From Chroococcidiopsis thermalis PCC 7203 (GTDB lineage: Bacteria > Cyanobacteriota > Cyanobacteriia > Cyanobacteriales > Chroococcidiopsidaceae): a stretch of 64,000 bases of DNA. The DNA is taken from the NCBI RefSeq assembly GCF_000317125.1, contig NC_019695.1, positions 980,336 through 1,044,335 on the forward strand, in the 5' to 3' direction. The translations under genes were made by a program, and so were the position numbers. Under the pieces are notes generated by a model, which saw nothing but the letters and a program-made list of their open reading frames with translations, ran no database searches and was not told the DNA's origin. Shown in pieces: positions 45,235 through 54,909 of the stretch. Every line of letters begins with the position of its first letter. Within the stretch, counting starts at the first letter, position 1.

Positions 45235-46959
45235 ATGCAAATAACAAACAAAATTCACTTCAGAAATTTACGAGGCGATTTATTTGGTGGTTTAACCACC
45301 GCGATCGTTTCCTTGCCCCTAGCATTGGCATTCGGTGTTGCCTCTGGTGCTGGAGCCGTGGCTGGGCTTTACGGTGCAGTCTGCGTTGGTTTTTTTGCGG
45401 CGTTGTTTGGTGGCACGCCAACTCTAATTTCCGAGCCAACCGGACCGATGACCGTGGTGATGACGGCGATCGTTGCTGGTTTAACGGCAAGCAACCCTGA
45501 GAATGGCTTGGCAATGGCGTTTACCGTCGTGATGCTGGCGGGGATTTTTCAAATTATCTTTGGGGCATTTAAGCTAGGGAAATACGTGACGCTGATGCCC
45601 TACAGCGTGATCTCTGGCTTCATGTCTGGGATTGGAGTCATACTGATTATTTTGCAAATTGCGCCGTTTGTCGGGCAAGCAGCACCTAAAGGTGGGGTTT
45701 TGGGTACGGTGCAGAGCATACCTCAACTGCTAGCAAACACCGATCCAATCGAAGCTGGGTTAGGGGCGCTAACACTGGCAATTATTTTCTTAATGCCATC
45801 TAAATTCAAGCGTTTCGTCCCGCCTCAACTTGTAGCACTGGTAGTTGGCACAGTAGTTTCTCTGGTTCTCTTTCCAGGTGCAGATATTCGGCGGATTGGC
45901 GAGATTCCGATGGGATTGCCACAGTTACAGATGCCCATCTTTACTCCTGGTCAAATCACAACCATGTTTCTCGATGGTGTTGTTCTAGGGATGTTGGGCT
46001 GTATTGATACTTTGCTGACTGCCGTAATTGCCGACAGTATTACACGTACTCAACACAACTCTGATAAAGAATTAATCGGTCAAGGGATTGGTAACTTAGT
46101 TTCTGGACTGTTTGGCGGCTTACCTGGCGCAGGTGCGACAATGGGTACGGTGGTGAACATTCAAACGGGTGCAACCACAGCTATATCTGGAATAACTCGC
46201 GCTTTAATTCTACTAGTCGTCGTTTTAGGGGCTGCAAGTTTGACTCAGGTGATTCCAATGGCTGTATTAGCTGGAATTGCCCTGAAAGTTGGGATTGACA
46301 TTTTAGATTGGAGTTTCTTAAAACGCGCCCACAAGGTTTCCCTGAAGGGAACGCTAATTATGTATGGGGTGCTGTTACTGACGGTATTTGTCGATCTGAT
46401 TGTGGCGGTTGGAGTGGGAGTGTTTATTGCTAACATCTTGACCATCGAGCGTTTATCTAATCTGCAAGCGCAAGATGTCAAAACCATTAGCGATGCCGAT
46501 GATGAGATCGTATTAAATCAGGAAGAAAAACAGTTACTCGATCGCGCTAACAATCGCGTGCTGTTATTCTACCTCAGCGGACCGATGATTTTCGGCGTAT
46601 CCAAAGCGATCGCCCGCGAACATACAGCAATGGCAGACCACGATGTTTTGGTTCTAGATTTGAGCGATGTACCGATGCTAGGTGTGACTGCTTCTTTAGC
46701 AATTGAAAATGCAATAAAAGATGCAGTCGAACAGGGTCGTCACGTTTTTATCGTTGGTGCCACTGGTTCCGTGCAGCGGCGGTTAGAAAAGTTAGGCATC
46801 TTCGATCTTTTACCCCCACAAAATTTAATGACAGATCGGCTGGCTGCATTGCGACAAGCAGTTGCATTGGTAAATAGTAATGATAGGGTTACTGCCGATG
46901 TTGGAAGTGCTTCGAGCCAAGGTTTGAGCGATTTCACCGATCCAGCACTGCAACAATAA
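45235..46959 (+). CDS. bicA: Sodium-dependent bicarbonate transporter (SulP family)
   Basis: A 574-residue SulP protein with about 14 membrane segments and a C-terminal STAS domain (about 430-555, with LVLDLSDVPMLGVTASL). It closely follows known BicA: the start MQITNKIHFRNL, TPTLISEPTGPMTVV, GYVTLMPYSVISGFMSGIG-like text and DLSDVP.LGVTASLA. BicA takes up bicarbonate with Na+ in the plasma membrane, at high flux and moderate affinity. The gene is followed by a PsiE-like gene and an Mrp antiporter operon, suggesting support of the Na+ gradient. Confidence 0.93.
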   Translation: MQITNKIHFRNLRGDLFGGLTTAIVSLPLALAFGVASGAGAVAGLYGAVCVGFFAALFGGTPTLISEPTGPMTVVMTAIVAGLTASNPENGLAMAFTVVMLAGIFQIIFGAFKLGKYVTLMPYSVISGFMSGIGVILIILQIAPFVGQAAPKGGVLGTVQSIPQLLANTDPIEAGLGALTLAIIFLMPSKFKRFVPPQLVALVVGTVVSLVLFPGADIRRIGEIPMGLPQLQMPIFTPGQITTMFLDGVVLGMLGCIDTLLTAVIADSITRTQHNSDKELIGQGIGNLVSGLFGGLPGAGATMGTVVNIQTGATTAISGITRALILLVVVLGAASLTQVIPMAVLAGIALKVGIDILDWSFLKRAHKVSLKGTLIMYGVLLLTVFVDLIVAVGVGVFIANILTIERLSNLQAQDVKTISDADDEIVLNQEEKQLLDRANNRVLLFYLSGPMIFGVSKAIAREHTAMADHDVLVLDLSDVPMLGVTASLAIENAIKDAVEQGRHVFIVGATGSVQRRLEKLGIFDLLPPQNLMTDRLAALRQAVALVNSNDRVTADVGSASSQGLSDFTDPALQQ

Positions 46960-47116
46960 GTGGTAATTCGTAAGTCGTAAGTCGTAAGTCGTAAGTTTGA
47001 ATTAAGTTGCCTCTTACGTCTTGCCTTTTACCTTTTCTCAGGCGATCGCTATACTGATGCACCATAACAGTGAGATATTAGTTAGTATCGGTAGACAGCA
47101 ATGCGAGTTTAAGAGC

Positions 47117-47596
47117 ATGATAAGTCCTTGGAAAAAACTAGCGATTTCAACTAAAGAGTTATTGGCAGATGAAGGTTTCCTCAAAAGCATTCACCTGGTT
47201 GAGAACCTAGTTTCAAAAATTTTGTCACTCGCTCTAGTGGGTGTTATATTAGTTTCTTTAGTTGACTTAATAATTTTTTTGTATCAAGATTTATTTAGGG
47301 AGCCGATTGGTTTTTTCAATAAGACTCTCATCGAAATTTTCGGGATGTTCCTGAATATTCTCATTGCTCTAGAATTATTAGAAAATATTACTGCTTACCT
47401 CAGAAAACACGTCGTTCAAGTTGAACTAGTAATTGTAACTGCCTTAATTGCTGTAGCCCGCAAGCTGATTATTTTTGATTTTAGTAAAGCTACAGGTATA
47501 GATTTAATCGGTCTAGCAACGGCTAGTTTTGCCCTCTCAATTAGTTATTGGCTCATTCGTCAAATGAACAGAAAGCATAGAGAAGATCGCAGGTAA
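47117..47596 (+). CDS. PsiE-family membrane protein
   Basis: A 159-residue protein with four membrane segments (about 31-52, 68-88, 97-117 region and 130-150). It matches the phosphate-starvation-inducible PsiE domain, with RKHVVQVELVIVTALIAVAR. Its role is unknown. ATG 47117 is preferred because the frame upstream of it begins in repeat-derived sequence (from TTG 47021); ATG 47057 is possible. Confidence 0.7.
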   Translation: MISPWKKLAISTKELLADEGFLKSIHLVENLVSKILSLALVGVILVSLVDLIIFLYQDLFREPIGFFNKTLIEIFGMFLNILIALELLENITAYLRKHVVQVELVIVTALIAVARKLIIFDFSKATGIDLIGLATASFALSISYWLIRQMNRKHREDRR

Positions 47597-48127
47597 TATA
47601 TAGAAAATAAGTATAAGTCTTGCTCGACTTAGCGCTGATTGAATTTGAGCGCGATCGCCCCAACTCAAATAATTTACAAAATGCTTGAGTTAATATTAAT
47701 ATTTAATTATAGCAAGAATTAAAAACTTGTTTTAAAGTTGAGCGAATGAGTTTCGTGACCAAAACAGGGAGTAGGGAGCAGGGGCAATGCCCACTTTACT
47801 GGAAAAACTAGCAAATGATTATCATCGCTCGTAAATTCTTGCGCCATGAAGTGTGAAGTGTGTTATGACGATTCCCTGCGGGATAGCTTTGCTGAATCCA
47901 AATCGCTGTAGTAGCAGCAATTAGTTGTTGAAAGTCAAAAGTCAAAAGTTAAAAGTCAAAAATCTAGTGCTATGACAGTTCTAATGTTAGTTGGGAAAAT
48001 GTCATTTATCGGATCGTGCCGCGCTCACTGCACTTTGACAAATGACGAATGACAAATGACAACATTTTGCTGAAATCTGTATTGCAATAAAAATCTACGA
48101 CCGAAACTTACTTAACAGGCAATCCTC
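47597..48127. other. Intergenic region upstream of mrpC
   Basis: No gene seen. Tandem GTCAAAAGTCAAAAGTTAAAAG (about 47934-47962) and GACAAATGACGAATGACAAATG (about 48037-48062) repeats are present; the first 300 bases are AT-rich without repeats. Confidence 0.6.
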
Positions 48128-48463
48128 GTGTTAGAAGCGTGCGTATTAGCAACAATATTGTGCGGATTTTTCGGTATCATCTTCAAAAAGAATCTTGTGA
48201 TGAAAATCGTCTCTATGGATGTCATGAGTACGGGGGTAATTGCCTATTACGTGCTGATTGCATCGCGAGATGGTTTGTTCGCACCGATTGTTTCAGATGT
48301 CCAAAATATCGCTTACTCCGATCCGGTTCCCCAGGCAGTCATATTGACGGCGATCGTGATTGGATTTTCAATTCAGGCTTTAATGCTAGTCGGTGTGATG
48401 AAATTGGCAAGAGATAATCCGACATTAGAAAGCAACGAGATCGAGAAAAATAATACGCCATGA
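48128..48463 (+). CDS. mrpC: Mrp Na+/H+ antiporter subunit C
   Basis: A 111-residue NuoK-like subunit with three membrane helices, GFFGIIFKKNLVMKIVSMDV near the N-terminus and a PQAVILTAIVIGFSIQALML helix. The start is GTG 48128. First gene of seven in the order C-D-E-F-G-A'-B; its stop overlaps mrpD by 4 nt. Confidence 0.88.
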   Translation: MLEACVLATILCGFFGIIFKKNLVMKIVSMDVMSTGVIAYYVLIASRDGLFAPIVSDVQNIAYSDPVPQAVILTAIVIGFSIQALMLVGVMKLARDNPTLESNEIEKNNTP

Positions 48464-49893
48464 GTACCACTACGATCGCCTGGATTGCACTACCGTTTTT
48501 TGTCGGATTTGTCGCTTATCTGTTCCCCAAACTCGATCGGTATCTCGCATTATGCGTAGCACTAGTTTCGGGGACATATGCGTTGCTGCTATTTGTTACA
48601 TCTCCACTATCACTACAGTTACTAGATAGTTTCGGTGTCACATTATTAGTAGACCGATTGAGCGGCTACTTTATATTGACTAATGCCTTGGTAACGGCAG
48701 CGGTGATTCTTTACTGCTGGCGCAGTGGTAAGACAGCTTTTTTTTACGCACAGATTATCATCCTACATGGCAGCCTCAATGCTGCGTTTGTCTGTGCGGA
48801 TTTTATTAGTCTATACGTGGCGCTAGAGGTAATTGGTATTGCGGCATTTCTCTTAATTGCTTATCCTCGAAGCGATCGCTCGATTTGGGTTGGCTTGCGC
48901 TATCTGTTTGTCAGCAACACGGCAATGCTGTTCTATCTAGTTGGCGCAGTACTGGTCTATCAGGTGCATCATTCATTTGCTTTTGCCGGTTTGCGTGGCG
49001 CACCAATCGAAGCACTTGCCCTCATCTTCTTGGGACTCTTGACAAAAGGAGGAGTCTTCGTGTCGGGCTTGTGGTTGCCGTTAACCCACTCCGAATCGGC
49101 AACGCCAGTATCAGCAATGCTGTCGGGAATTGTGGTAAAAGCTGGCATTTTTCCGATAGTGCGGTGCGCCCTGATGTTTGACGAGGTGGATGCGATCGTC
49201 CGCATTTTTGGAGTTGGGGCAGCGCTGCTAGGAGTATTCTATGCAATCTGGGAACAAGACAACAAGCGCACGTTGGCGTTGAGTACGATATCGCAGCTAG
49301 GCTGGATTCTTGCTGCACCTGAAGTAGGCGGCTTTTATGCGCTGGCGCACGGGCTGGTTAAATCGGCGCTATTTCTGAGCGTGGGTACTTTACCGAGCCG
49401 AAATATCAAGGAACTGCAACACCAGCCAATCGGTACTGCAATCTGGATTGTCTTGGTCGTAGGTAGCCTCTCAATTTCCGGCTTTCCCCTATTGGTTGGC
49501 TTTGGGGCGAAAATGTCAACCCTGAACAACGTGTTGCCCTGGCAAACAATCGCCATGAATGTTGCGGCTATAGGAACGGCAACAGCATATGCCAGATTTA
49601 TCTTTCTACCCCATCAGCGACAAGAGAGACAACAGGAAGTTAATTATGGTTTCTGGGTAGCGGTAACGCTGTTAATCGGTGCATTGGTTGTGACAAACGT
49701 GCTGTATTACGAAGCGTATACCGTGGCGAATATGGTCAAAGCAATCGCGATCGTTGGCGTTGGCTGGTTGGCATATTTGACGATCTTTCGACGGACAGTA
49801 CTCAGGTTACCGCGTATGCTCGAACAATTCGAGCATCTAATTGGCGTGATGAGTTTGATGTTAATCCTACTTTTCTGGATGGCGTGGGCATGA
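48460..49893 (+). CDS. mrpD: Mrp antiporter subunit D (NuoL/M/N-like)
   Basis: A 477-residue protein with about 14 membrane helices. The proton-channel Glu/Lys pattern of NuoL/M/N relatives is visible around ALEVIGIAAFLL (Glu) and LLTKGGVFVSGLWLP (Lys). It is the major ion-translocating subunit. Overlaps mrpC and mrpE by 4 nt each. Confidence 0.9.
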   Translation: MSTTTIAWIALPFFVGFVAYLFPKLDRYLALCVALVSGTYALLLFVTSPLSLQLLDSFGVTLLVDRLSGYFILTNALVTAAVILYCWRSGKTAFFYAQIIILHGSLNAAFVCADFISLYVALEVIGIAAFLLIAYPRSDRSIWVGLRYLFVSNTAMLFYLVGAVLVYQVHHSFAFAGLRGAPIEALALIFLGLLTKGGVFVSGLWLPLTHSESATPVSAMLSGIVVKAGIFPIVRCALMFDEVDAIVRIFGVGAALLGVFYAIWEQDNKRTLALSTISQLGWILAAPEVGGFYALAHGLVKSALFLSVGTLPSRNIKELQHQPIGTAIWIVLVVGSLSISGFPLLVGFGAKMSTLNNVLPWQTIAMNVAAIGTATAYARFIFLPHQRQERQQEVNYGFWVAVTLLIGALVVTNVLYYEAYTVANMVKAIAIVGVGWLAYLTIFRRTVLRLPRMLEQFEHLIGVMSLMLILLFWMAWA

Positions 49894-50276
49894 TTGGATA
49901 TCTGAATCTCATACTACGACTGGCTATCTGGTTTTTGCTCACTGCTAATTTTAGTGTGGCAAATATCATCATCGGCGTTGCTGTTGCCTTTTTATTGCCA
50001 GGAAGCCCCAAATCGCGAGCAGCTTTAAAAGACTGGCTGCGGGCGCTGGGTAAGATCCTCATAGCAATTCCACAGGCATATGTTGAGGCATTTGAAATCA
50101 TTTTCCGTCCCCATACTCAAGAAGAAGTCACCTTAGAACGAGTGCCACCGCGACGGACACCAGGTCTGATATTTCTAGATATTTTCCTGATTACCTTTAC
50201 GCCAAAAACCATTGTCTTGAAATACCGCGAAGACGGCTGGTACGAAGTCCATCGGGTGCGACGGAGGAAAACATGA
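49890..50276 (+). CDS. mrpE: Mrp antiporter subunit E
   Basis: A 128-residue MrpE/MnhE protein: two N-terminal hydrophobic helices, then the conserved PQAYVEAFEIIFRP and SLT-like ITFTPKTIVL segments. ATG 49890 gives a 4-nt overlap with mrpD. Required for complex assembly in other organisms. Confidence 0.88.
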   Translation: MIGYLNLILRLAIWFLLTANFSVANIIIGVAVAFLLPGSPKSRAALKDWLRALGKILIAIPQAYVEAFEIIFRPHTQEEVTLERVPPRRTPGLIFLDIFLITFTPKTIVLKYREDGWYEVHRVRRRKT

Positions 50277-50533
50277 ATCTGGTATTGATTGCAATGATTC
50301 TGGCTCTGCTGATCCCGATTTACGTCGCATGTAAGGATGGCAACATTTGGCAAACTATGTTGGCATTTGCCAGTATTGCGACAAAAACATCAGTCACGAT
50401 CTTAGTCGTATCCGTCTTGCGCGATGACTGGTCGATTGGTGTGGTAGGAGTCATTATTCTCAGCGTGGGGAATGCTTCACTGATGCTGCTGGCACAAGTG
50501 ATTAAACGAATGAGCGATTTATTAAACGAGTAA
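50273..50533 (+). CDS. mrpF: Mrp antiporter subunit F
   Basis: An 86-residue protein with three membrane helices, matching MnhF/MrpF by size, position and the C-terminal GNASLMLLAQVIKR pattern. Overlaps mrpE by 4 nt. Confidence 0.82.
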   Translation: MNLVLIAMILALLIPIYVACKDGNIWQTMLAFASIATKTSVTILVVSVLRDDWSIGVVGVIILSVGNASLMLLAQVIKRMSDLLNE

Positions 50534-50534
50534 T

Positions 50535-50819
50535 ATGGCAATCGACGTGTTGAGTTATACCTGCATGGGTATAGGAGTATTTTTCTGGTTTTGGGGAACC
50601 TTCCCCCTGCTAGGCAAGCGATCGCTATTATTTAAACTGCACGGTCTTTCAGTTGCAGATACACTCGGATCGATGAGTATCATCATCGGGCTACTGCTAA
50701 AAAGACCCAGAGAATCGCCGTTACTGATCCTCGCCATTATTTCCTTGGCGATTTGGAATACAGTGCTGGGGTACGTGTTGGCATACTGTTCCAGTAGCAG
50801 GGGTAGCAATGATGGATAG
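50535..50819 (+). CDS. mrpG: Mrp antiporter subunit G
   Basis: A 94-residue protein with three membrane helices and the MnhG/MrpG features LPLLGK-like FPLLGKRSLLFKLHGLSVAD and GLLLKRP. Overlaps the next gene by 11 nt. Confidence 0.84.
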   Translation: MAIDVLSYTCMGIGVFFWFWGTFPLLGKRSLLFKLHGLSVADTLGSMSIIIGLLLKRPRESPLLILAIISLAIWNTVLGYVLAYCSSSRGSNDG

Positions 50820-51390
50820 CTATATCTATGTCTTAGTGGCTCTGTTGCCGCTGTCCGCTGCGATGGTCGTCTTTCAGGTCAATCCATATCATGCCTTGGT
50901 GATTCGCGGCATTTTGGGAGCCGTGGCAGCAATGGTCTATGCAGTTTTGGGGGCGGCGGATGTGTCTTTGACCGAAGCATTAGTCGGTACAATGCTAGCG
51001 ATTACTCTCTATGCCGTGGCGGTGCGATCGTCAATGGTGATGCGTCTAGGCGTACTTGCAGAAGGAGCGATCGCGACAGATAGCGAAGGCAATCGCCATT
51101 TTGGGCAACTGCTAGATGACTTACGGGCAATTTTGGGCAAACGTCACATGCGACTTGAGTTAGTGACCTACAAAGACCAACAGGATTTGCACCAAGCGCT
51201 GATGGAGAAAGAAGTACACGCAACTTGTACGCGACCCGAAGACATAGATTGCACAACGCCTGATGCGGAAAAACAACCCTACCATACCGTCACCAGAGTG
51301 CAGCGGATCTATGACATCATACAAGCCGAACTTTCATCACCTGCAACAAGCATTACCTATGTCAGCATTCCAGAGGAGAAACATTCATGA
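50809..51390 (+). CDS. Short MrpA-type subunit (MbhD/DUF4040 domain)
   Basis: A 193-residue protein with three to four N-terminal membrane helices (about 5-85, containing GAADVSLTEALVGTMLAITLY) and a soluble C-terminal part. This corresponds to the C-terminal domain of large MrpA proteins; cyanobacterial Mrp operons usually carry such a separate, short A' subunit. ATG 50809 or ATG 50812 is the start. Confidence 0.8.
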   Translation: MMDSYIYVLVALLPLSAAMVVFQVNPYHALVIRGILGAVAAMVYAVLGAADVSLTEALVGTMLAITLYAVAVRSSMVMRLGVLAEGAIATDSEGNRHFGQLLDDLRAILGKRHMRLELVTYKDQQDLHQALMEKEVHATCTRPEDIDCTTPDAEKQPYHTVTRVQRIYDIIQAELSSPATSITYVSIPEEKHS

Positions 51391-52046
51391 AATGGGTCTA
51401 CATTGCCGCAGGAATAGCTTTGTTTGTCAAAATCCTCATCATGTCCAATCCCGCACCGGATTTCTCGCTGTCAATTGTCGAATCAGTTGTACGAGATAGC
51501 GGAGTACCCAATGCGGTTTCAGGGATTATTTTTAGAAATCGACTGTACGACACCATTTTTGAGGTGGTCGTATTTACGATCGCCATTATGGGCGCTCATT
51601 TTTTGTTAGCGAACGAACAGCCATCCGCTAAAGTCTATCGTTTTACAGATCAGCCATCAATTGTACTGGCGCGATTAGGGGCGACAATTGCAGCTTTAGT
51701 GGGGATTGAACTGGCGATTCGGGGACATCTCAGCCCAGGCGGCGGTTTTGCGGCTGGGGTAGCGGGAGGAACGGCGATCGGTCTGGTGGCAATTACTTCA
51801 TCACCAGAGAAGATGCAAAGTATCTACAAGCGCTGGCACGCTGCTACATGGGAGAAAGTTTCGGTGCTGATTTTCGTCCTCTTAGCGGCAATAACTCTGT
51901 CTGGATTTGAACTACCGCACGGAGAGTTGGGCGCACTTGTCAGCGGCGGAGTAATTCCGCTACTTAATATCCTGGTAGCCGTCAAAGTCGCCTTGGGTTC
52001 TTGGGCAGTTATATTAGTTTTTATTCGTTATCGCGGACTGTTGTAA
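51387..52046 (+). CDS. mrpB: Mrp antiporter subunit B
   Basis: A 219-residue protein with about six membrane helices. The MnhB motif is visible as HLSPGGGFAAGVAGGTAIGL (about 112-131). Its first 80 residues form an extra N-terminal domain. Last gene of the operon, overlapping A' by 4 nt. Confidence 0.88.
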   Translation: MKWVYIAAGIALFVKILIMSNPAPDFSLSIVESVVRDSGVPNAVSGIIFRNRLYDTIFEVVVFTIAIMGAHFLLANEQPSAKVYRFTDQPSIVLARLGATIAALVGIELAIRGHLSPGGGFAAGVAGGTAIGLVAITSSPEKMQSIYKRWHAATWEKVSVLIFVLLAAITLSGFELPHGELGALVSGGVIPLLNILVAVKVALGSWAVILVFIRYRGLL

Positions 52047-52054
52047 ATGGCTAT

Positions 52055-52079
52055 TAGGGTGCGTTATTAACGCACCCTA
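52055..52079. terminator. Palindrome between convergent mrpB and the RTX gene
   Basis: TAGGGTGCGTTA-T-TAACGCACCCTA, a near-continuous 12-bp dyad in the 44-bp gap, plausibly terminating both genes. Confidence 0.6.
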
Positions 52080-52090
52080 CTCGATCTAAT

Positions 52091-52894
52091 TCAATCTACA
52101 ATTTTGAAATAGCTTGCCTTCAGATTCAGAGAATTTGGATCGACACCTTGAAGAATAGCAATCAGATCTGGTGATTGTCCTGGGCTATTTACATATATAC
52201 CCGTTCCTTGAGGTAATCCTACTGGTGCAGCACCCAGACTATATCGAACTTCTATAGCGCGATCGTGCCTTAGATCGCCCTCCCATTTGTTGAGTTCGAT
52301 CGCGTCTTCATTTTTATTAAAGTCTGTAATTAGACCGTAATTACGGTTGTCACCTCGATAGAGCGGTTGCATTTCGCCATAAGACCTTCCACCCAAGACA
52401 AAAGTATCTGCCCCTCTACATCCAGTCATGACATCGATTTCGTCTGTTCTGCTATGGTGAAAAGCGCCTTGAATTCTGTCATTGCCAGCACCCCCATTTA
52501 TAGTATCGTTCCCAAACCAGCCGAACAATTCATCGTTCCCATTTTCGCCATATAAATAGTCATCATTAGAACTACCATTGATATAGTCATTTCCACTACC
52601 GCCAAATATAAAATTAGTGCCGCTGTCAACGTCATTCCGGGCAACTAAAATGTCATGACCATTACCACCAAATATGACATTGCTACCATTACCACCGTCG
52701 ATCTTGTCGTTACCGTCTCCACCTTGTAACAGGTCATTACCATCGTCACCGTTCAATATATCGTTACCTGCTTGTCCAAAAATGGCATCATGTCCTGCTC
52801 CACCGAATATAGTATCGCTATCCGTTGTACCGAATATGACATCATTTTTATCTGTACCAACTAATGCCTTGTCTATACCAACAGCTACGCTCAT
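52091..52894 (-). CDS. RTX-type calcium-binding repeat protein
   Basis: About eleven GGxGxDxxx nonapeptides (for example GQAGNDILN, GDDGNDLLQ, GGSGNDYIN, GGAGNDRIQ) occupy residues about 30-165 of 267. RTX repeats bind Ca2+ outside the cell, and such proteins are usually secreted by a type I system; no transporter is adjacent. The C-terminal 100 residues are non-repetitive and carry GLITDFNKNEDAIEL, typical of the end of RTX beta-rolls. Function beyond Ca2+ binding is unknown. Confidence 0.85.
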   Translation of the reverse strand: MSVAVGIDKALVGTDKNDVIFGTTDSDTIFGGAGHDAIFGQAGNDILNGDDGNDLLQGGDGNDKIDGGNGSNVIFGGNGHDILVARNDVDSGTNFIFGGSGNDYINGSSNDDYLYGENGNDELFGWFGNDTINGGAGNDRIQGAFHHSRTDEIDVMTGCRGADTFVLGGRSYGEMQPLYRGDNRNYGLITDFNKNEDAIELNKWEGDLRHDRAIEVRYSLGAAPVGLPQGTGIYVNSPGQSPDLIAILQGVDPNSLNLKASYFKIVD

Positions 52895-53255
52895 ATCTAA
52901 TTCTCTACAAACTTAGATCGATCTCTCGATTTATCTTGTTAGTCAAGAGACTTTGCCAATTTATCTCAAGCAGACAATGGCATGACTCTCGAAAATTAGA
53001 ATGGACGTAGTTTCATCTAAAACTTTCAAATGTTTATATATCTATAAAAAGTCAGAATTATGATAGGGTAAGCAATGCCCGCCCTACTCTTTATTTGCGT
53101 GAAAGATTGTGAATTAAATTGCTTTTAACTTGTCAGAGAGCAAAATAAATTTATCAAAAGATTTAATTTAGATAAAATTAGTATTAAGCCTTACCCGCGA
53201 TCGCCTCTAAATGCGCGTTCAAGGGCATGGCAGCAACCCTCACCTGTAATCGATC
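52895..53255. other. Intergenic region between divergent genes
   Basis: AT-rich with no gene. TAGGGTAAGCAATGCCCGCCCTA (about 53066-53090) is an imperfect palindrome related to the one after nrtD. Promoters for both flanking genes should lie here. Confidence 0.5.
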
Positions 53256-54131
53256 GTGAAACAGCGAGCCTTACTGCTAGTCAATCGTCATGCCCGTCAC
53301 GGACAGCAGCGGATTGCTGCTGCCATAGAACAGTTACAGCAGTTAGATTTAGATTTATTAGAAAAGCCAATAGAACATCCTCGGCAGTTAGCCGAACTGA
53401 TCCGCTACTATCGCCATCAAGTAGACTTAGTAATTATTGGTGGTGGAGATGGGACGCTCAACGCGGCAGTAGATGCATTAGTCGAGACTAGATTACCTTT
53501 AGGAATATTACCTCTAGGGACTGCTAACGATCTAGCTCGAACTTTAGAAATTCCCAATTCTCTACCTGAAGCGTGTGAGATTATTGCGAGTCAAAAAGTC
53601 CGTTGGATTGACTTAGGTTGGGTGAATGGCAAGCATTTTTTTAACGTTGCTAGCCTCGGTTTGAGCGTCCAAATCGCTAAGAAACTGACGAAAGAGTCTA
53701 AACGTCGATGGGGAGTTTTAGCCTATGCAATGGCAGCAATTCAGGTTCTCTGGCAATCTCGACCCTTCAGAGCCGAAATTCGGATTAATAATCAAGATGC
53801 GATTCGAGTCAAAACCGTACAAATTGCCGTTGGTAACGGACGCTACTACGGTGGTGGCATGGCAATCACTCATGATGCGGCGATCGACGATCGCAGGCTA
53901 GACTTATACAGTCTGGAATTGCGTCACTGGTGGCAGATGATTCCTTTATTACCCGCAATGCGTCAAGGTAGGCATACAGCCTTACCTGGAGTCCGTACCT
54001 TGCACGGTCAAAAAATCCGTGTTGCGACTAGAAAACCCCGTCCCATTAATACCGATGGAGAAATCACCGCTTACACTCCCGCAGAATTTCGCGTCATTCC
54101 CCAAGCGGTAGCAGTTTTAGTACCAGATTAG
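53256..54131 (+). CDS. YegS/DagK-like lipid kinase
   Basis: A 291-residue diacylglycerol-kinase-catalytic-domain protein with GGGDGTLNAAVDAL (about 68-81) and LPLGTANDLARTL (about 91-103), the nucleotide and metal sites. It phosphorylates diacylglycerol, phosphatidylglycerol or a related lipid. Start GTG 53256 is followed directly by the first beta strand, RALLLVNRHA. Confidence 0.88.
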   Translation: MKQRALLLVNRHARHGQQRIAAAIEQLQQLDLDLLEKPIEHPRQLAELIRYYRHQVDLVIIGGGDGTLNAAVDALVETRLPLGILPLGTANDLARTLEIPNSLPEACEIIASQKVRWIDLGWVNGKHFFNVASLGLSVQIAKKLTKESKRRWGVLAYAMAAIQVLWQSRPFRAEIRINNQDAIRVKTVQIAVGNGRYYGGGMAITHDAAIDDRRLDLYSLELRHWWQMIPLLPAMRQGRHTALPGVRTLHGQKIRVATRKPRPINTDGEITAYTPAEFRVIPQAVAVLVPD

Positions 54132-54251
54132 TACTAAAGCGATCGAGTAAGGAAAATTAAGACAGCAAAGAGCAGCGAACAATGGCACAAGTATTGAGTG
54201 TTTTTATTTCTAATTTACGACTTACGACTTACGACTTACGATTTAGCTAAC

Positions 54252-54857
54252 ATGCATTTAAAATTTTCACACGATATTAAATCTTTACTAGAAAAACTAT
54301 CTCAACAACCTTTAACTTTAAGCGATATTTTGGCAGGAACTTCAGAACGAGGTTTTAGTCTTGTTATTGCCTTACTTGTCTTACCATTTTTATTCCCTCA
54401 TCCGCCTGGTTTTACTGGCATACCAGGAATAGCTTGCTTAATTTTATCCCTACAAATGGCATTGGGAAGGCGATCGCCTTGGTTACCGAAAAAAGTTGCT
54501 CAATTCAAATTTCCTCGCTGGTTTGCCCAGCAATTGTTACAAAACTTGAAAAGGTGTACCAGATTGCTAGAAAGAATCGTTCGTCCTCGCATGTTGAAAA
54601 TAGCGGGAAATCCTTATATTTGGCAATTTAACGGGTTTTGTATTGCTTGGTTAGCTATTCTATTAATGTTACCAATTCCACTGACAAACTCTTTTCCAAC
54701 TATTGGTATTTTAGTACTGGCAGTAGCAACGCTAGAAGATGATGGATTATTGATGTGTGTTAGCTATATATATACTATTGTCATTACCTTAATATTTGCC
54801 TTTTTAATTTACGCTCTTTGGCGAGGTTCTAGTTTATTACCGAGTTTATTTCAATAG
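54252..54857 (+). CDS. ExoD-family membrane protein
   Basis: A 201-residue protein with about four membrane helices, matching ExoD (exopolysaccharide synthesis): SDILAGTSERGFSLVIALLV, PFLFPHPPGFTGIPG and LPIPLTNSFPTIGIL. ATG 54252 is used because the frame upstream lies in ACGACTT tandem repeats. Its exact role is unclear; ExoD mutants in rhizobia alter exopolysaccharide. Confidence 0.8.
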   Translation: MHLKFSHDIKSLLEKLSQQPLTLSDILAGTSERGFSLVIALLVLPFLFPHPPGFTGIPGIACLILSLQMALGRRSPWLPKKVAQFKFPRWFAQQLLQNLKRCTRLLERIVRPRMLKIAGNPYIWQFNGFCIAWLAILLMLPIPLTNSFPTIGILVLAVATLEDDGLLMCVSYIYTIVITLIFAFLIYALWRGSSLLPSLFQ

Positions 54858-54863
54858 AAAAAT

Positions 54864-54891
54864 GTAGAGACTTTACATGTAACGTCTCTAC
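54864..54891. repeat. Copy of the GTAGAGAC...GTCTCTAC palindrome
   Basis: 28-bp palindrome with one mismatch, in the gap between the convergent ExoD-like and alpha-glycosidase genes. Confidence 0.8.
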
Positions 54892-54909
54892 ATTTTTAGG
54901 TCAAAGTTT

